A stretch of DNA of 64,000 bases from contig JBJXDX010000168.1 of NCBI GenBank assembly GCA_046154585.1, positions 43,974 through 107,973 on the forward strand, in the 5' to 3' direction. Positions 34,930 through 44,900 of the stretch are shown here, piece after piece. A program made the position numbers and the translations under genes. A model generated the notes under the pieces. The model had not been told where the DNA came from. It saw only the letters and a list, made by a program, of their open reading frames with translations, and made no database searches. How positions within the stretch are numbered: position 1 is the stretch's first letter; each line of letters starts with the position of its first letter. The stretch comes from CADEFX01 sp046154585. GTDB lineage: Bacteria; Pseudomonadota; Alphaproteobacteria; Rhizobiales; Hyphomicrobiaceae.

Positions 34930-36228
34930 GTGGCCCTTTCCTATATGTCCGGTTTTGGCAACAGCCTGGAAACCGAAGCCTTGGCCGGCGCGCTGCCGGT
35001 CGGACGCAACTCGCCGCAGAAATGCGCCTACGGCCTTTACGCCGAGCAGCTGTCGGGATCGCCCTTCACGGCGCCGCGCGCCTCCAACGAGCGCTCCTGG
35101 CTCTATCGCATCCGGCCATCGGTGAAGCATTCAGGCCGCTTCACCAAGGTCGACGGCGGCTTCTGGCGCACGGCACCCTGCCACGAGCATGAGATGCCGA
35201 TCGGACAGTTGCGCTGGAACCCAATGCCGATCCCGAAGGAGAAGCTGACCTTTGTGGATGGCATCCGCACCATGACGACCGCCGGCGATGCCGGCACCCA
35301 GACCGGCATGGCCGCGCACATCTACCTTGCCACGCAATCCATGCGCGACGCCTGCTTCTACAACGCCGACGCCGAAATGCTGATTGTCCTGCAGGAGGAG
35401 CGGCTGCGCGTCGTCACCGAGTTCGGCATCATCGAAGCCGAGCCTGGCGAGATCGTCGTCATCCCGCGCGGCGTGAAGATGCGCGTTGAGCTGATGGGAG
35501 GCCCCGCTCGCGGCTACATCTGTGAGAACTACGGCGGCGCCTTCACATTGCCCGAGCGCGGACCCATCGGCGCCAACTGCCTTGCCAACGCACGCGATTT
35601 CCTCACGCCTGTCGCCGCCTACGAGGATCGCGACGAGCCGTGTCATCTAACGGTGAAATGGGGCGGCACGCTCTGGCGCACGACGCTCGGTCACTCCCCG
35701 TTCGACGTCGTGGCCTGGCACGGCAACTACGCGCCTTACAAATACGACCTGCGCCGCTTTTCACCCGTCGGCGCGATCTCGTTCGACCACCCCGATCCGT
35801 CGATCTTCTCCGTGCTCACCGCGCCGTCGGAAACGCCCGGCACGTCCAACATCGATTTCGTCATCTTTCCCGAGCGCTGGGCGGTGGCGGAGAACACATT
35901 TCGGCCGCCCTGGTATCACCGCAACATCATGTCCGAGTTCATGGGCCTCGTTTACGGCGTCTACGACGCCAAGCCGGAGGGTTTCACGCCGGGTGGCGTC
36001 AGCCTGCACAACTGCATGCTGCCGCACGGGCCCGACGCGCAGGCCTTCGATCACGCCAGCGCTGTCGAGCTGAAGCCCGTCAAGCTTACGGGGACGCTGG
36101 CCTTCATGTTCGAGTCCCGGTTCCCGCAGCGCGTGACGAAATACGCCGCAGAGCTCGACACGCTTCAACCGGACTACGCCGACTGTTGGGCCGGCCTGAA
36201 GAAGCGCTTCGACCCCGCGAAACCATAG
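34930..36228 (+). CDS. hmgA: Homogentisate 1,2-dioxygenase
   Basis: A 432-residue iron(II) ring-cleavage enzyme that opens homogentisate to maleylacetoacetate (tyrosine/phenylalanine catabolism). It begins with the conserved YMSGFGNSLETEALAGALP. The iron ligands are visible as His330 (PPWYHRN), Glu336 (MSEFMG) and His366 (MLPHGPD). The open frame reaches back to 34534, but the GTG at 34930 has GGAGG at 6-base spacing and fits the family N-terminus. It is the first gene of the seven-gene catabolic operon and lies 49 bp after thiO. Confidence 0.96.
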   Translation: MALSYMSGFGNSLETEALAGALPVGRNSPQKCAYGLYAEQLSGSPFTAPRASNERSWLYRIRPSVKHSGRFTKVDGGFWRTAPCHEHEMPIGQLRWNPMPIPKEKLTFVDGIRTMTTAGDAGTQTGMAAHIYLATQSMRDACFYNADAEMLIVLQEERLRVVTEFGIIEAEPGEIVVIPRGVKMRVELMGGPARGYICENYGGAFTLPERGPIGANCLANARDFLTPVAAYEDRDEPCHLTVKWGGTLWRTTLGHSPFDVVAWHGNYAPYKYDLRRFSPVGAISFDHPDPSIFSVLTAPSETPGTSNIDFVIFPERWAVAENTFRPPWYHRNIMSEFMGLVYGVYDAKPEGFTPGGVSLHNCMLPHGPDAQAFDHASAVELKPVKLTGTLAFMFESRFPQRVTKYAAELDTLQPDYADCWAGLKKRFDPAKP

Positions 36229-36259
36229 CCACGGATGATGATCGCGTGCTGAGGGTGAC

Positions 36260-37303
36260 ATGAAGCTTGCGACAGTGAGAAATGGTACGCGCGACGGCGA
36301 GCTCGTGCTGGTGTCGGGCGATCTGTCGAAAGCCGTGCGCGCGGCCGATGCCATTGCCGGACTCCTGACGATGCAGCAGCTTCTGGACGATTGGGATTCC
36401 TATGTGCTGCCGGCCGAGCGCATCGCGTCCGAGCTCGACGAGGTGAGCGAAGGCGCGTCATCACGGCTGCGGGTCGTCGACTTCGACCCCGCGCGCGCCA
36501 TGGCTCCGCTGCCCCGCGCCTACCAGTGGGCGGACGGCTCGGCCTATCTCAATCACGTCGAGCTCGCGCGCAAGGCTCGCGGCGCGATGATGCCGGAGAG
36601 CTTTGCCACCGATCCGCTGATGTACCAGGGCGGGTCTGACACTTTGCTTGGTGCGCATGATCCGATCGAGCTGGTGGACGAAGCCTGGGGCCTGGATCTG
36701 GAAGGCGAGATCGCCGTCATTCTCGGCGATGTGCCGATGGGCGTTTCGCGTGCGGCTGCGCTCGACTACGTTCGGCTCGTCGTGCTCGTCAACGACGTCT
36801 CGCTGCGCAACCTGATCCCCGGTGAGATCGCCAAGGGCTTCGGCTTCTTTCATGGCAAGCCGTCGTCGGCTTTTTCTCCTGTCGCCGTCACGCCCGACGA
36901 ACTCGGCCCGGCGTGGCGCGACGGCAAGGTGCACCTGCCGTTGCTGGCGTTTGTGAACAGCGAGGCACTGGGCCAGCCTGACGCCGGCCGCGACATGGCC
37001 TTCTCGTTTGCCGATCTCATCGCCCATGCCGCCAAGACGCGTCGCCTATCGGCCGGAACGATCCTTGGATCGGGCACGGTATCGAATCGTGGTGAGGGTG
37101 GCGATCCAGGTTTGCCTGTTGGCCAGGGCGGCGTCGGCTATACCTGCCTTGCGGAGGTGCGCATGCTCGAGACACTGCTGCATGGCAAGCCGCGAACGCC
37201 ATTCCTGAAGGCCGGAGACCGTGTGCGCATCGACATGCTCGATGCCGCCGGCCAATCCGTTTTCGGCGCTATCGATCAGCGCATCGTGCCACACAAGGCG
37301 TGA
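36260..37303 (+). CDS. fahA: Fumarylacetoacetate hydrolase family protein
   Basis: A 347-residue FAH-fold hydrolase, most probably fumarylacetoacetase, splitting fumarylacetoacetate to fumarate and acetoacetate. The metal-binding GLDLEGEIAVILGD (about residues 143-156), NDVSLRNLIPGEIAKGFGFFHGKPSSAFSP and the glycine-rich GTVSNRG are family landmarks. Length matches bacterial FahA. ATG at 36260, 31 bp after hmgA. With HmgA it brackets the maleylacetoacetate isomerisation step, for which no GST-type enzyme is present in the operon. Confidence 0.93.
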   Translation: MKLATVRNGTRDGELVLVSGDLSKAVRAADAIAGLLTMQQLLDDWDSYVLPAERIASELDEVSEGASSRLRVVDFDPARAMAPLPRAYQWADGSAYLNHVELARKARGAMMPESFATDPLMYQGGSDTLLGAHDPIELVDEAWGLDLEGEIAVILGDVPMGVSRAAALDYVRLVVLVNDVSLRNLIPGEIAKGFGFFHGKPSSAFSPVAVTPDELGPAWRDGKVHLPLLAFVNSEALGQPDAGRDMAFSFADLIAHAAKTRRLSAGTILGSGTVSNRGEGGDPGLPVGQGGVGYTCLAEVRMLETLLHGKPRTPFLKAGDRVRIDMLDAAGQSVFGAIDQRIVPHKA

Positions 37304-37321
37304 GCTCAGGGGAGGGACGAC

Positions 37322-38605
37322 GTGTCGACGCCATCCGAGCCCTTTCCACGCAGCCTGTCGCTGGACGAGCATGGCATGCGGCTGCTTGCTCCCTCCCACG
37401 CAGCCGAGGTTGCCTCCAGCTTCGATCTCACCCGCCTGCCTGAAGGCTTTCACGCTGACCCCTATCCCGTCTATCACGCGCTCCGCATGCACGCGCCGGT
37501 GCATTGCGGTGCCGGCGGCTGCGTGCTGACCCGCCACGCCGATCTCGAGGCCGTCTACAAGGACACGGCCACGTTCTCTTCCGACAAGAAGCTGGAGTTC
37601 CTCCCCAAATACGGCGACAGCCCGCTCTACGCGCATCACACGACGAGCCTCGTCTTCAATGATCCGCCGTTGCATACGCGCGTGCGCCGCATCATGGCCG
37701 GCGCTCTCACCGCGCGCGCCATCGCCGGCATGGAGCGGCCGGTGGAAGATCTCGTCGACCGCCTGCTCGACGACATGGACAAGCGGAACGAGGTCGATCT
37801 CATCGAGGATTTTGCCGCCGCCATTCCCGTCGAGGTCATCGGCAACCTCCTGGCGGTGCCCCGCGAGGAGCGCGGGCCTTTGCGCGCGTGGTCCCTCGCC
37901 ATCCTCGGCGCCTTGGAGCCTGCGCCGACGCCCGAGCAGCTGCAGCGCGGCAATCGTGCCGTCAGCGAGTTCCTCGACTACCTCGGCGGCCTCGTTGCGA
38001 CCCGGCGCAAAACTCCGGGCGATCCCGACGAGGATGTGCTGACGCGCCTCATTCTCGGCGAAAGCGACGGCCTGCGGCTGACCGAGGCGGAGCTTCTGCA
38101 GAACTGCATCTTCATCCTCAACGCCGGACACGAGACGACCACCAACCTCATCGGCAATGGCCTGTTCGCGCTGCTCGAGTGGCCCGGGGAGCGTGAACGG
38201 CTTATCCACGACCCATCCCTCATCAAGACGGCCGTCGAGGAATTCCTGCGCTTCGAAAGCTCGAACCAGCTCGGCAACCGCATGACCTCGCGCGCGACCG
38301 AGATCGGCGGCGTGGCCCTGCCGCCGCAGACGTCCATCACGCTGTGCATCGGTGCGGCCAATCGCGATCCCGAGCGCTTTCTGCATCCCGACCGGCTCGA
38401 CATCGGCCGTCAACCCAACCGCCACTTGGCTTTCGCCTCGGGTCCGCACCTGTGCGTCGGCATGAACGTCGCGCGCCTGGAAGGCCGCATCGCCATCGGC
38501 CGCTTTCTGGCCCGCTTCCCGCACTATCGCGCAAGGGGCAGGCCAACGCGCGGCGGGCGCGTCCGCTTCCGCGGTTTTCTCTCCATTCCAGTCACCCTTC
38601 ACTAG
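37322..38605 (+). CDS. Cytochrome P450
   Basis: A 427-residue soluble bacterial P450. Signature regions are the I-helix AGHETTTN near residue 271, the ExxR-containing K-helix (VEEFLRFESS), and the haem-binding loop FASGPHLCVG with axial Cys378. The start GTG at 37322 follows GGGGAGGGA. It lies 18 bp after fahA. P450s are not part of the standard homogentisate pathway, so this enzyme may hydroxylate a feeder compound, for example an arylacetate. The CYP family and redox partner cannot be determined here. Confidence 0.94.
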   Translation: MSTPSEPFPRSLSLDEHGMRLLAPSHAAEVASSFDLTRLPEGFHADPYPVYHALRMHAPVHCGAGGCVLTRHADLEAVYKDTATFSSDKKLEFLPKYGDSPLYAHHTTSLVFNDPPLHTRVRRIMAGALTARAIAGMERPVEDLVDRLLDDMDKRNEVDLIEDFAAAIPVEVIGNLLAVPREERGPLRAWSLAILGALEPAPTPEQLQRGNRAVSEFLDYLGGLVATRRKTPGDPDEDVLTRLILGESDGLRLTEAELLQNCIFILNAGHETTTNLIGNGLFALLEWPGERERLIHDPSLIKTAVEEFLRFESSNQLGNRMTSRATEIGGVALPPQTSITLCIGAANRDPERFLHPDRLDIGRQPNRHLAFASGPHLCVGMNVARLEGRIAIGRFLARFPHYRARGRPTRGGRVRFRGFLSIPVTLH

Positions 38606-38622
38606 GCACGAGGACAACGCCG

Positions 38623-39573
38623 ATGGCCCAGGGCTTTGCGTCGACCAGCGACATGACCGAGAAAAAGATCTCCTTTGGCGAGATCGGGCGCGACCTCTAC
38701 GCCTTCACGGCCGAGGGCGATCCCAACTCCGGCATCATCGTCGGCGATGACGGCGTGATCGTCATCGACGCGCAGGCGACGCCTGTGATGGCGGGCCTCG
38801 TCATCGAGCGCGTGCGCCAGGTCACCGACAAGCCGATCAAATACGTGGTGCTCTCGCACTATCACGCCGTGCGTGTGCTCGGTGCCTCGGGCTACAAGGC
38901 CCAGGAAATTGTCGCGTCCGATAAGTGCCGGTCCATGATCGTCGAGCGCGGCAAGGAGGACTGGGACTCCGAATTCGGCCGGTTTCCCCGCTTGTTCCAG
39001 GCGGCCGAGACGATTCCTGGGCTCACCTGGCCCACCGTCACATTCAAAGAGAAAATGACGTTGTGGCTCGGCAAGCGCCGCGTCGATCTCATGCACGTCG
39101 GGCGTGCCCACACCGCCGGCGATATCATTGCCTACGTGCCGGATGCCAACGTCGTCTTCTCCGGCGATATCGTCGAATACAAGTCGGCCTGCTACTGTGG
39201 CGACGCGCACTTCACGGATTGGCCCGCCACGCTCTCGCGCCTCGGCGGCTTCAAGGCAGATGCGCTGGTGCCGGGGCGTGGCGATGCTCTGACCGGTGCT
39301 GCCACCGTCGCCGAAAGCATCTCCCTCACGCGCGACTTCCTGCGCGATACCTACGAGCCGGTGAAGCGTGGCGTGGCCCGCGGCGCCTCGCTCAAGGACT
39401 GCTTCGACCAGACCACCGCCGCCATGCGTCCGCGCTACGGATCATGGCCGATCTTCGAGCATTGCCAGCCCTTCAACATCGCGCGCGCTTATGACGAAGC
39501 ACAAGGCATCGACACGCCGCGCATCTGGACCGCCGAGCGCGACCGCGCCATGTGGGCGGCCCTGCAGGGATAG
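38623..39573 (+). CDS. MBL-fold protein with a variant metal site
   Basis: A 316-residue metallo-beta-lactamase-fold protein. The canonical HxHxDH motif reads HYHAVR: His79 and His81 are present but Val83 and Arg84 replace the Asp and His that bind the second metal. His163 (GRAHTAGD) and Asp182 (FSGDIV) are retained. Similar proteins with HYHAVRVLGAS occur with homogentisate and quinoprotein-related genes. The frame is open further upstream, but ATG 38623 with AGG(A) upstream is the fitting start. Function is unknown; a hydrolase or a redox accessory protein is possible. Same operon, 17 bp after the P450 gene. Confidence 0.85.
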   Translation: MAQGFASTSDMTEKKISFGEIGRDLYAFTAEGDPNSGIIVGDDGVIVIDAQATPVMAGLVIERVRQVTDKPIKYVVLSHYHAVRVLGASGYKAQEIVASDKCRSMIVERGKEDWDSEFGRFPRLFQAAETIPGLTWPTVTFKEKMTLWLGKRRVDLMHVGRAHTAGDIIAYVPDANVVFSGDIVEYKSACYCGDAHFTDWPATLSRLGGFKADALVPGRGDALTGAATVAESISLTRDFLRDTYEPVKRGVARGASLKDCFDQTTAAMRPRYGSWPIFEHCQPFNIARAYDEAQGIDTPRIWTAERDRAMWAALQG

Positions 39574-39582
39574 GAAGCGCCA

Positions 39583-40140
39583 ATGGATCTCGCCTCGCAT
39601 TTTCGCAAGATGGCGCGCAACAACGCCTGGTCGAACCATCGCCTGTATGCGGCATGCACGCGGCTGGGCGAAGACGAGTTCAAAGCTGCGCGCACGAGTT
39701 TCTTCCCCTCGCTCCACGCAACGCTCAACCACATCCTTGCTGTCGATCACTACTACATCTACGCCCTTGTCGGTGGCGGCCGAGGCCCGGCTGCGTTCTC
39801 CGAGTATGTGCCCTTCGACAACATAAAGCGGCTCGCAGCCGCGCAAGCCGAAAGCGACAGCCGCCTCATCGCCTTTTGCGACAACCTCGGGCCCGCCGAC
39901 CCGTCGCGACGCGTGACGACGGACCGGGGCGAGGCCGGCAAGTTCGACGAGACCGTCGGCGACCTGCTGGCGCATCTTTTTCTGCATCAGATCCATCATC
40001 GCGGGCAAGCGCACGCCATGCTCTCCGGCACGCCGGTAAAGCCCCCGCAGCTCGACGAGTATTTTCTCGACTTCGATGCAGCGGCACGCAGCCCCGATCT
40101 CATCGCTGCCGGCATCGACGGTCCCGAGGCAATTCGGTGA
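39583..40140 (+). CDS. DinB-fold metal-dependent protein
   Basis: A 185-residue four-helix DinB/YfiT-fold protein. Metal ligands are the histidines of HATLNHILAVDHYY (about 46-58) and of HLFLHQIHHRGQAHAML (about 128-144). The fold is shared by mycothiol-dependent maleylpyruvate isomerase and bacillithiol transferase, which are thiol-using enzymes. Located between fahA and the flavin monooxygenase, it may supply the maleylacetoacetate isomerase step. It starts with ATG 39583, 9 bp after the MBL gene, and overlaps the next gene by 4 bp (GTGA). Confidence 0.85.
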   Translation: MDLASHFRKMARNNAWSNHRLYAACTRLGEDEFKAARTSFFPSLHATLNHILAVDHYYIYALVGGGRGPAAFSEYVPFDNIKRLAAAQAESDSRLIAFCDNLGPADPSRRVTTDRGEAGKFDETVGDLLAHLFLHQIHHRGQAHAMLSGTPVKPPQLDEYFLDFDAAARSPDLIAAGIDGPEAIR

Positions 40141-41723
40141 CGGCCTCGCTCGACACCATGTTCGCTTATCGGCGCTCTCCCGATCAGGATCGCGCTCAAC
40201 CGGCCCACCATCCCATAGTCATCATCGGGGCTGGCCCCGTTGGTCTGGTGCTCGCGCTTGATCTCGCCGGCAAGGGGCATCGCTGCGTCGTGCTCGACCA
40301 GCGGCAGGGCCTGTCCGAGGGGAGCCGCGCCATCTGCTGGTCCAAGCGCACGCTCGAGATCATGGGGCGTCTCGGTCTCGCCAATGACCTCATCCGCCGC
40401 GGCGTCACGTGGAAGACCGGCAAGGTTTTCAACGGCTCGCGCGAGGTCTACCGCTTCGACCTGCAGCCCGAGGCCGGCCACGCACGCCCGGCCTTCATCA
40501 ATCTGCAGCAGTTCCACTTCGAGGCGCATTGCGTGGCCGCTGCTGCGCGCACCGGCCTCATCGACCTGCGCTGGGGCAACGAGGTCACGGCCGTCGCGCC
40601 GTCGGCCACTGGCGCCGGCCTGCACGTCTCCACACCGGACGGCTCGTACGCGCTCACCGCCGATTGGCTGGTGGCCGCCGACGGCGTGCGGTCGATCGTC
40701 CGCCGCGAGCTTGGCCTCGGCTTCGAAGGCCAGACCTTCAACGATCAATTCCTGATCTGCGATGTGAAACTGCAGATCGACCGGCCGACCGAGCGCTGGT
40801 TCTGGTTCGATCCGCCCTTCAACCCCGGCCAGTCGGCGCTGTTGCATCGCCAGGCTGACAACGTCTGGCGTCTCGACTTCCAGATCGGCGCGGATGCCGA
40901 CCGCGAAACAGAAACGCGCCCCGAGAACGTAGCGCGCCGCGTCAAAGCCATGCTCGGCGATGTCGATTTCACCTTCGAGTGGATCAGTTGCTACCGCTTT
41001 CACTGCCGGCGGCTGGCACGCTTCCGGCATGGGCGTATTCTCTTCGCGGGTGATGCCGCACATCAGGTCTCGCCATTCGGCGCCCGCGGTGGCAACTCGG
41101 GGATCCAGGATGCGGACAATCTGGCCTGGAAGCTCGATCATGTGCTGCGCGGCTGCGCCCCCGAGGCGCTGATCGACAGCTACGATATCGAGCGCCGGCA
41201 GGCCGCAGACGAGAACATCCTCGCCTCCTCGCGCTCGACCGATTTCATTTCGCCCAAAGGCGCCGGCGCCCGCGCTTTCCGCGACGCCGTCCTGGGCCTG
41301 GTCGAGACCGAGCCGTTCGCCCGCGCCTTCCTGAACTCCGGTCGCCTGTCCGTCCCGACCGCGTACGAAGTCTCTCCGCTGTCGAGTCTCGACGGATTTG
41401 CACCTGATGATACACCGGCGCTGCGCCCGGGCGCGGCCGCCGCCGACGCACCGGCCGGCAACGGCTGGCTGCTGGCCGCGCTTGGCGGAGACTTCTGTCA
41501 GGTCTCCTTCGCACGCCATCCAGGCAACGCGCCGCATGATGCAAACGGCACGACTGAAGTGCGTCACGTTACCGTCACTGACGAGATGGCGTGTATGCGC
41601 TACGGCGCCGCCGACGAGCCGGCCACCTATCTGATTCGTCCGGACCAGCACGTTGCCGCACGCTGGCGCCACGCTGCGCCCGAAGAGATCGTCGTCGCCT
41701 ATCGGCGGGCCATCGCCGCGTGA
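40137..41723 (+). CDS. FAD-dependent monooxygenase (MhpA/UbiH type)
   Basis: A protein of about 528 residues of the group A flavin aromatic hydroxylases. VIIGAGPVGLVLALDLA near residue 27 is the FAD Rossmann motif, LVAADGVRSIVRRELG is the DG motif, and GRILFAGDAAHQVSPFGARG near 303 is the GD motif. These enzymes hydroxylate phenolic rings with NAD(P)H. The GTG at 40137 overlaps the DinB stop by 4 bp; ATG 40158 is an alternative. The substrate is unknown. In this operon, hydroxylation of a hydroxyphenylacetate-type compound towards homogentisate is a reasonable hypothesis. Confidence 0.9.
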   Translation: MTASLDTMFAYRRSPDQDRAQPAHHPIVIIGAGPVGLVLALDLAGKGHRCVVLDQRQGLSEGSRAICWSKRTLEIMGRLGLANDLIRRGVTWKTGKVFNGSREVYRFDLQPEAGHARPAFINLQQFHFEAHCVAAAARTGLIDLRWGNEVTAVAPSATGAGLHVSTPDGSYALTADWLVAADGVRSIVRRELGLGFEGQTFNDQFLICDVKLQIDRPTERWFWFDPPFNPGQSALLHRQADNVWRLDFQIGADADRETETRPENVARRVKAMLGDVDFTFEWISCYRFHCRRLARFRHGRILFAGDAAHQVSPFGARGGNSGIQDADNLAWKLDHVLRGCAPEALIDSYDIERRQAADENILASSRSTDFISPKGAGARAFRDAVLGLVETEPFARAFLNSGRLSVPTAYEVSPLSSLDGFAPDDTPALRPGAAAADAPAGNGWLLAALGGDFCQVSFARHPGNAPHDANGTTEVRHVTVTDEMACMRYGAADEPATYLIRPDQHVAARWRHAAPEEIVVAYRRAIAA

Positions 41724-41729
41724 GGTCAC

Positions 41730-41933
41730 ATGCCCCTTCAGCGTAACCCGGCTTTTCAAGATCCAGACCGCATCTACAACGCCATCATCGATGCGCATCG
41801 CGGACTGAGCGATGCCGACAGCCTGTCGCTCAATGCACGCCTCGTGCTCCTCCTCGCCAATCACATCGGCGATGAAGCCATCGTGCACGAAGCCATCGCC
41901 ATGGCGCGTGGCGCGGTGTCGTCAAAGACTTAG
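41730..41933 (+). CDS. DUF2783 small protein
   Basis: A 67-residue acidic protein matching the DUF2783 family, with DRIYNAIIDAHRGLSDADSLSLNARLVLLLANHIGD. This family is regularly encoded next to MhpA-like monooxygenases and homogentisate genes in alphaproteobacteria, suggesting an accessory role, but its function is unknown. ATG at 41730 begins 6 bp after the monooxygenase stop. It is the last gene of the operon and is convergent with the Aas-like gene (8-bp gap). Confidence 0.85.
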   Translation: MPLQRNPAFQDPDRIYNAIIDAHRGLSDADSLSLNARLVLLLANHIGDEAIVHEAIAMARGAVSSKT

Positions 41934-41941
41934 GCCCGCAG

Positions 41942-44900
41942 TCAAGCTGCGGCGGTGTTGGCCTCTACGGGTGCAGGCGCCGCGCGCTTGAGCGCCAACT
42001 CCGTCGCCGTCACGTAGTCAGGCTTGCCCGACCCCAGCAACGGCAGCGCATCCACAACCACGATATCGGCCGGCACGCTCAGCTCCGGCGCCCCCTTGAG
42101 CTTGGCATGGCGCAACAAAGCATCGCGCGTCGCGGCTTTCTCCTGCGTCAACAGCACCAGGCGTTCGCCCTTGCGCGCATCGGGAATGCTGACGACCACC
42201 GAGAGCGCATTGGGCCAAACCTCCGCAGCCATGGTCTCCACCGCGGCCAGCGACACCATCTCGCCGGCGATCTTGGCGAACCGCTTGGCGCGCCCCTTGA
42301 TGCGGATGAAGCCATCCGCATCTATGGTGACGATGTCGCCCGTGTCGTGCCATCCGTCGGCCGGCGCCTCCAGAATTCCCGGTGCTTCGGCGCGATAGTA
42401 CCCAAGCATCACATTGGGTCCGCGCACCGACAGTCGCCCGCCTTCCTCGATACCCGGAACCGGATCGAGACGCGCCTCCATCAGCGGCGACAAGCGCCCG
42501 ACCGTGCCGACGCGGTTTGCGTGTAGCGTATTGATCGCGAGCACCGGCGCCGTTTCCGTCACGCCGTAGCCCTCCAGAATGCGCACGCCGAACTTCTCCA
42601 TGTAGATCTGCCGCGTGCGATCCTTCACGGCCTCGGCGCCTGCCACGATCAGGCGCACCTTGTGGAAGTCGTAAGGGTGCGCCGTGCGCGCATAGCCGTT
42701 GAGGAAGGTATCGGTGCCGAACAAGATCGTCGCGTTGGAGCCGTACACGAGTTCCGGCACGATCCGATAATGCAGGGGCGAAGGGTAAAGATAGACCGGG
42801 ATGCCCCCGACCAGCGGCATCATCATGCCGCCCGTCAGGCCGAAGGAATGAAACACCGGCAGTACGTTGAACACCTTGTCCTCGCCGTTGGCCGCGAAGC
42901 GTGTCAGGCATTGCGCACAGTTGGCAAGAATGTTCCGGTGCGACAGCACGACGCCCTTCGGAAGGCCTTCAGAACCCGATGTGAAGAGAACCGCCGCCGG
43001 GTTGTTGGGTCCGCGTACCTCTTGCGGCTTCGATCCCAGCAGCATGCCGCGCAGCTTGTCGCCCAGCGTGATCCTTTCTCGCACCTCTTCAAGATAGACG
43101 ATGCGCACGCGCTCGCTGAGCTTGTCGACCACCGGCTGCAGCCGCGCCTTCTCGATGAAAGCGCGCGACGTCAGGACGACGCCGACCTTGGCGGCCGTGC
43201 ATGCGGCGAGCAGATTCGCCGCGCCCGCCGTGAAGTTCAGCATAGCCGGGACGCGCCCGATCGACTGCAGCGCGAAGAACGTCACGGCCACGCCCGCTGA
43301 GTTGGGCAGCAGAACGCCGACGGCCTCTCCAAGCGGCGCCTCGCGTTCGAGCTGCCGGCCCAGCACCTGCGCACCGAGAATGAGCTTGCGATAGGACAGC
43401 CGCCCGCCCAGCGGATCCTCGATGGCGATCTTCTGCGCAGCCTTCTGCTGCGCCGCTTCGACCAGCGCCTCGAACAGCGTCTGATCGATGTGGGCCGTCT
43501 CCACGGCGCTGTCGATCATGATGTCTTGCAGCTTGGCGCCCGCCGCCTGCCGTCGCAGTTTGCCCTTGAGCTCGGTCGGCACTTCGATCTTACGCGGCTT
43601 CAGAATGGTCACTGTCGTCTTCGGAAACAGCGTCTTCTTGATCTGCGTCGCGCGCAGATATCCGAGCGGCGACCGCTCCGGCCCATCGATGCGCACTGGC
43701 ACGATCCAGGCATCGGCTTTCTCCGCGATCATCGCCGTGCCGTCGTAGACCTTCATCAGCCCGCCGGTCACGGTGATGCGCCCCTCGGGGAAGATCACGA
43801 TGGTCTGCCCGCTCTTCAGCGTATTGACGAGTCCGCGCGCCGCGATTGGCCGGGTCGGATCGAGCGTGTAGGTGCGGATGACTTTGAGGAAGGGCTTCGC
43901 CCACCACGCCGTGGCGATCCCGGAGTCCACCGCAAACGCCGCATGCCCGGGCAGCACTGCGTGCATCAGCGGGCCGTCGAGCAGGCTGACATGGTTCGGC
44001 GCGATGACCACACGTTCGCCTTCCGCCGGCAGGTTTTCCAGCCCCTTCACCTCGAGGCGCAGCAGGAATTTGAAGAGGAACCGCGCGACATCCTGCACGC
44101 CGTCGCGGCCCCACGCGCGTAGAACCAGACCGGTGACGGCAAGGTTGCCGAGCGCCAGCAGCATGAACAGCAGGCCGACGCCCGCGCCCATCCCTTGCAG
44201 CACCGCCGCCATCAGGCTGCCGCCGGCCATGTAAGCGGCCGACAGCACATTGACGCCGGCGACGACGCGCGCGCGCCGCTCGGCCGGCGCCCACGCCTGC
44301 ACCGCCGCGAACGACGGCACGATGAAAAGGCCACCCGCAAATGCAAGGCCCAGAAGTCCGACGACCAGCGGCAGGCCACTCGCGCTGAAGAGGACGTCGA
44401 ACGCCCCGGCCTGGCCGCCACCCCAGCTGGCGCCCCAGGCGACGCACGCCAGCACCGCCGAGAAGATGGCCATCAGGAATGCGCCGAGCGGCACAAGCGC
44501 CAGGTTCGGCCGTCCGTGACTTGCGCGCGCGGCGCCGATGGAGCCCAGCGCGATACCGATCGTGAAAACGGCGAGCGCCATGGTCACGACGCCTTCCGAT
44601 CCACCAAGTCGGTCCTTGATGAGCGTCGGCAGCAGTGACAACGCGATGGCGCCGACGAGCCAGAACCAGGACACGATGTGCGCCCCGCCCCACAGGCGTG
44701 TGTCCGCGCGCAGTTCGCCGAGCAGCGCCCAGGTCGATGTCAGCGGATTGCGCGTGATCGGCAGGTCGGGCGAGCCCGCCCCGGTCGGCGGAATGAGGCG
44801 TGCCGTCAGCCAGCACGCCACCGCCATGATCATGACGAGCGCGACGATCGTCCAGCGGCTGCCCGATCCGGCGACCAGCGCCCCGCCGGCAATCGTGCCG

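Noticed and set aside
37046..38617. Minus-strand frame of 523 codons opposite the P450 gene
   Set aside because: Antisense of the P450 gene, with its stop and start within neighbouring genes.
39996..41888. Minus-strand frame of 630 codons opposite the flavin monooxygenase
   Set aside because: The plus strand holds a complete FAD monooxygenase with all motifs; the minus frame is antisense only.
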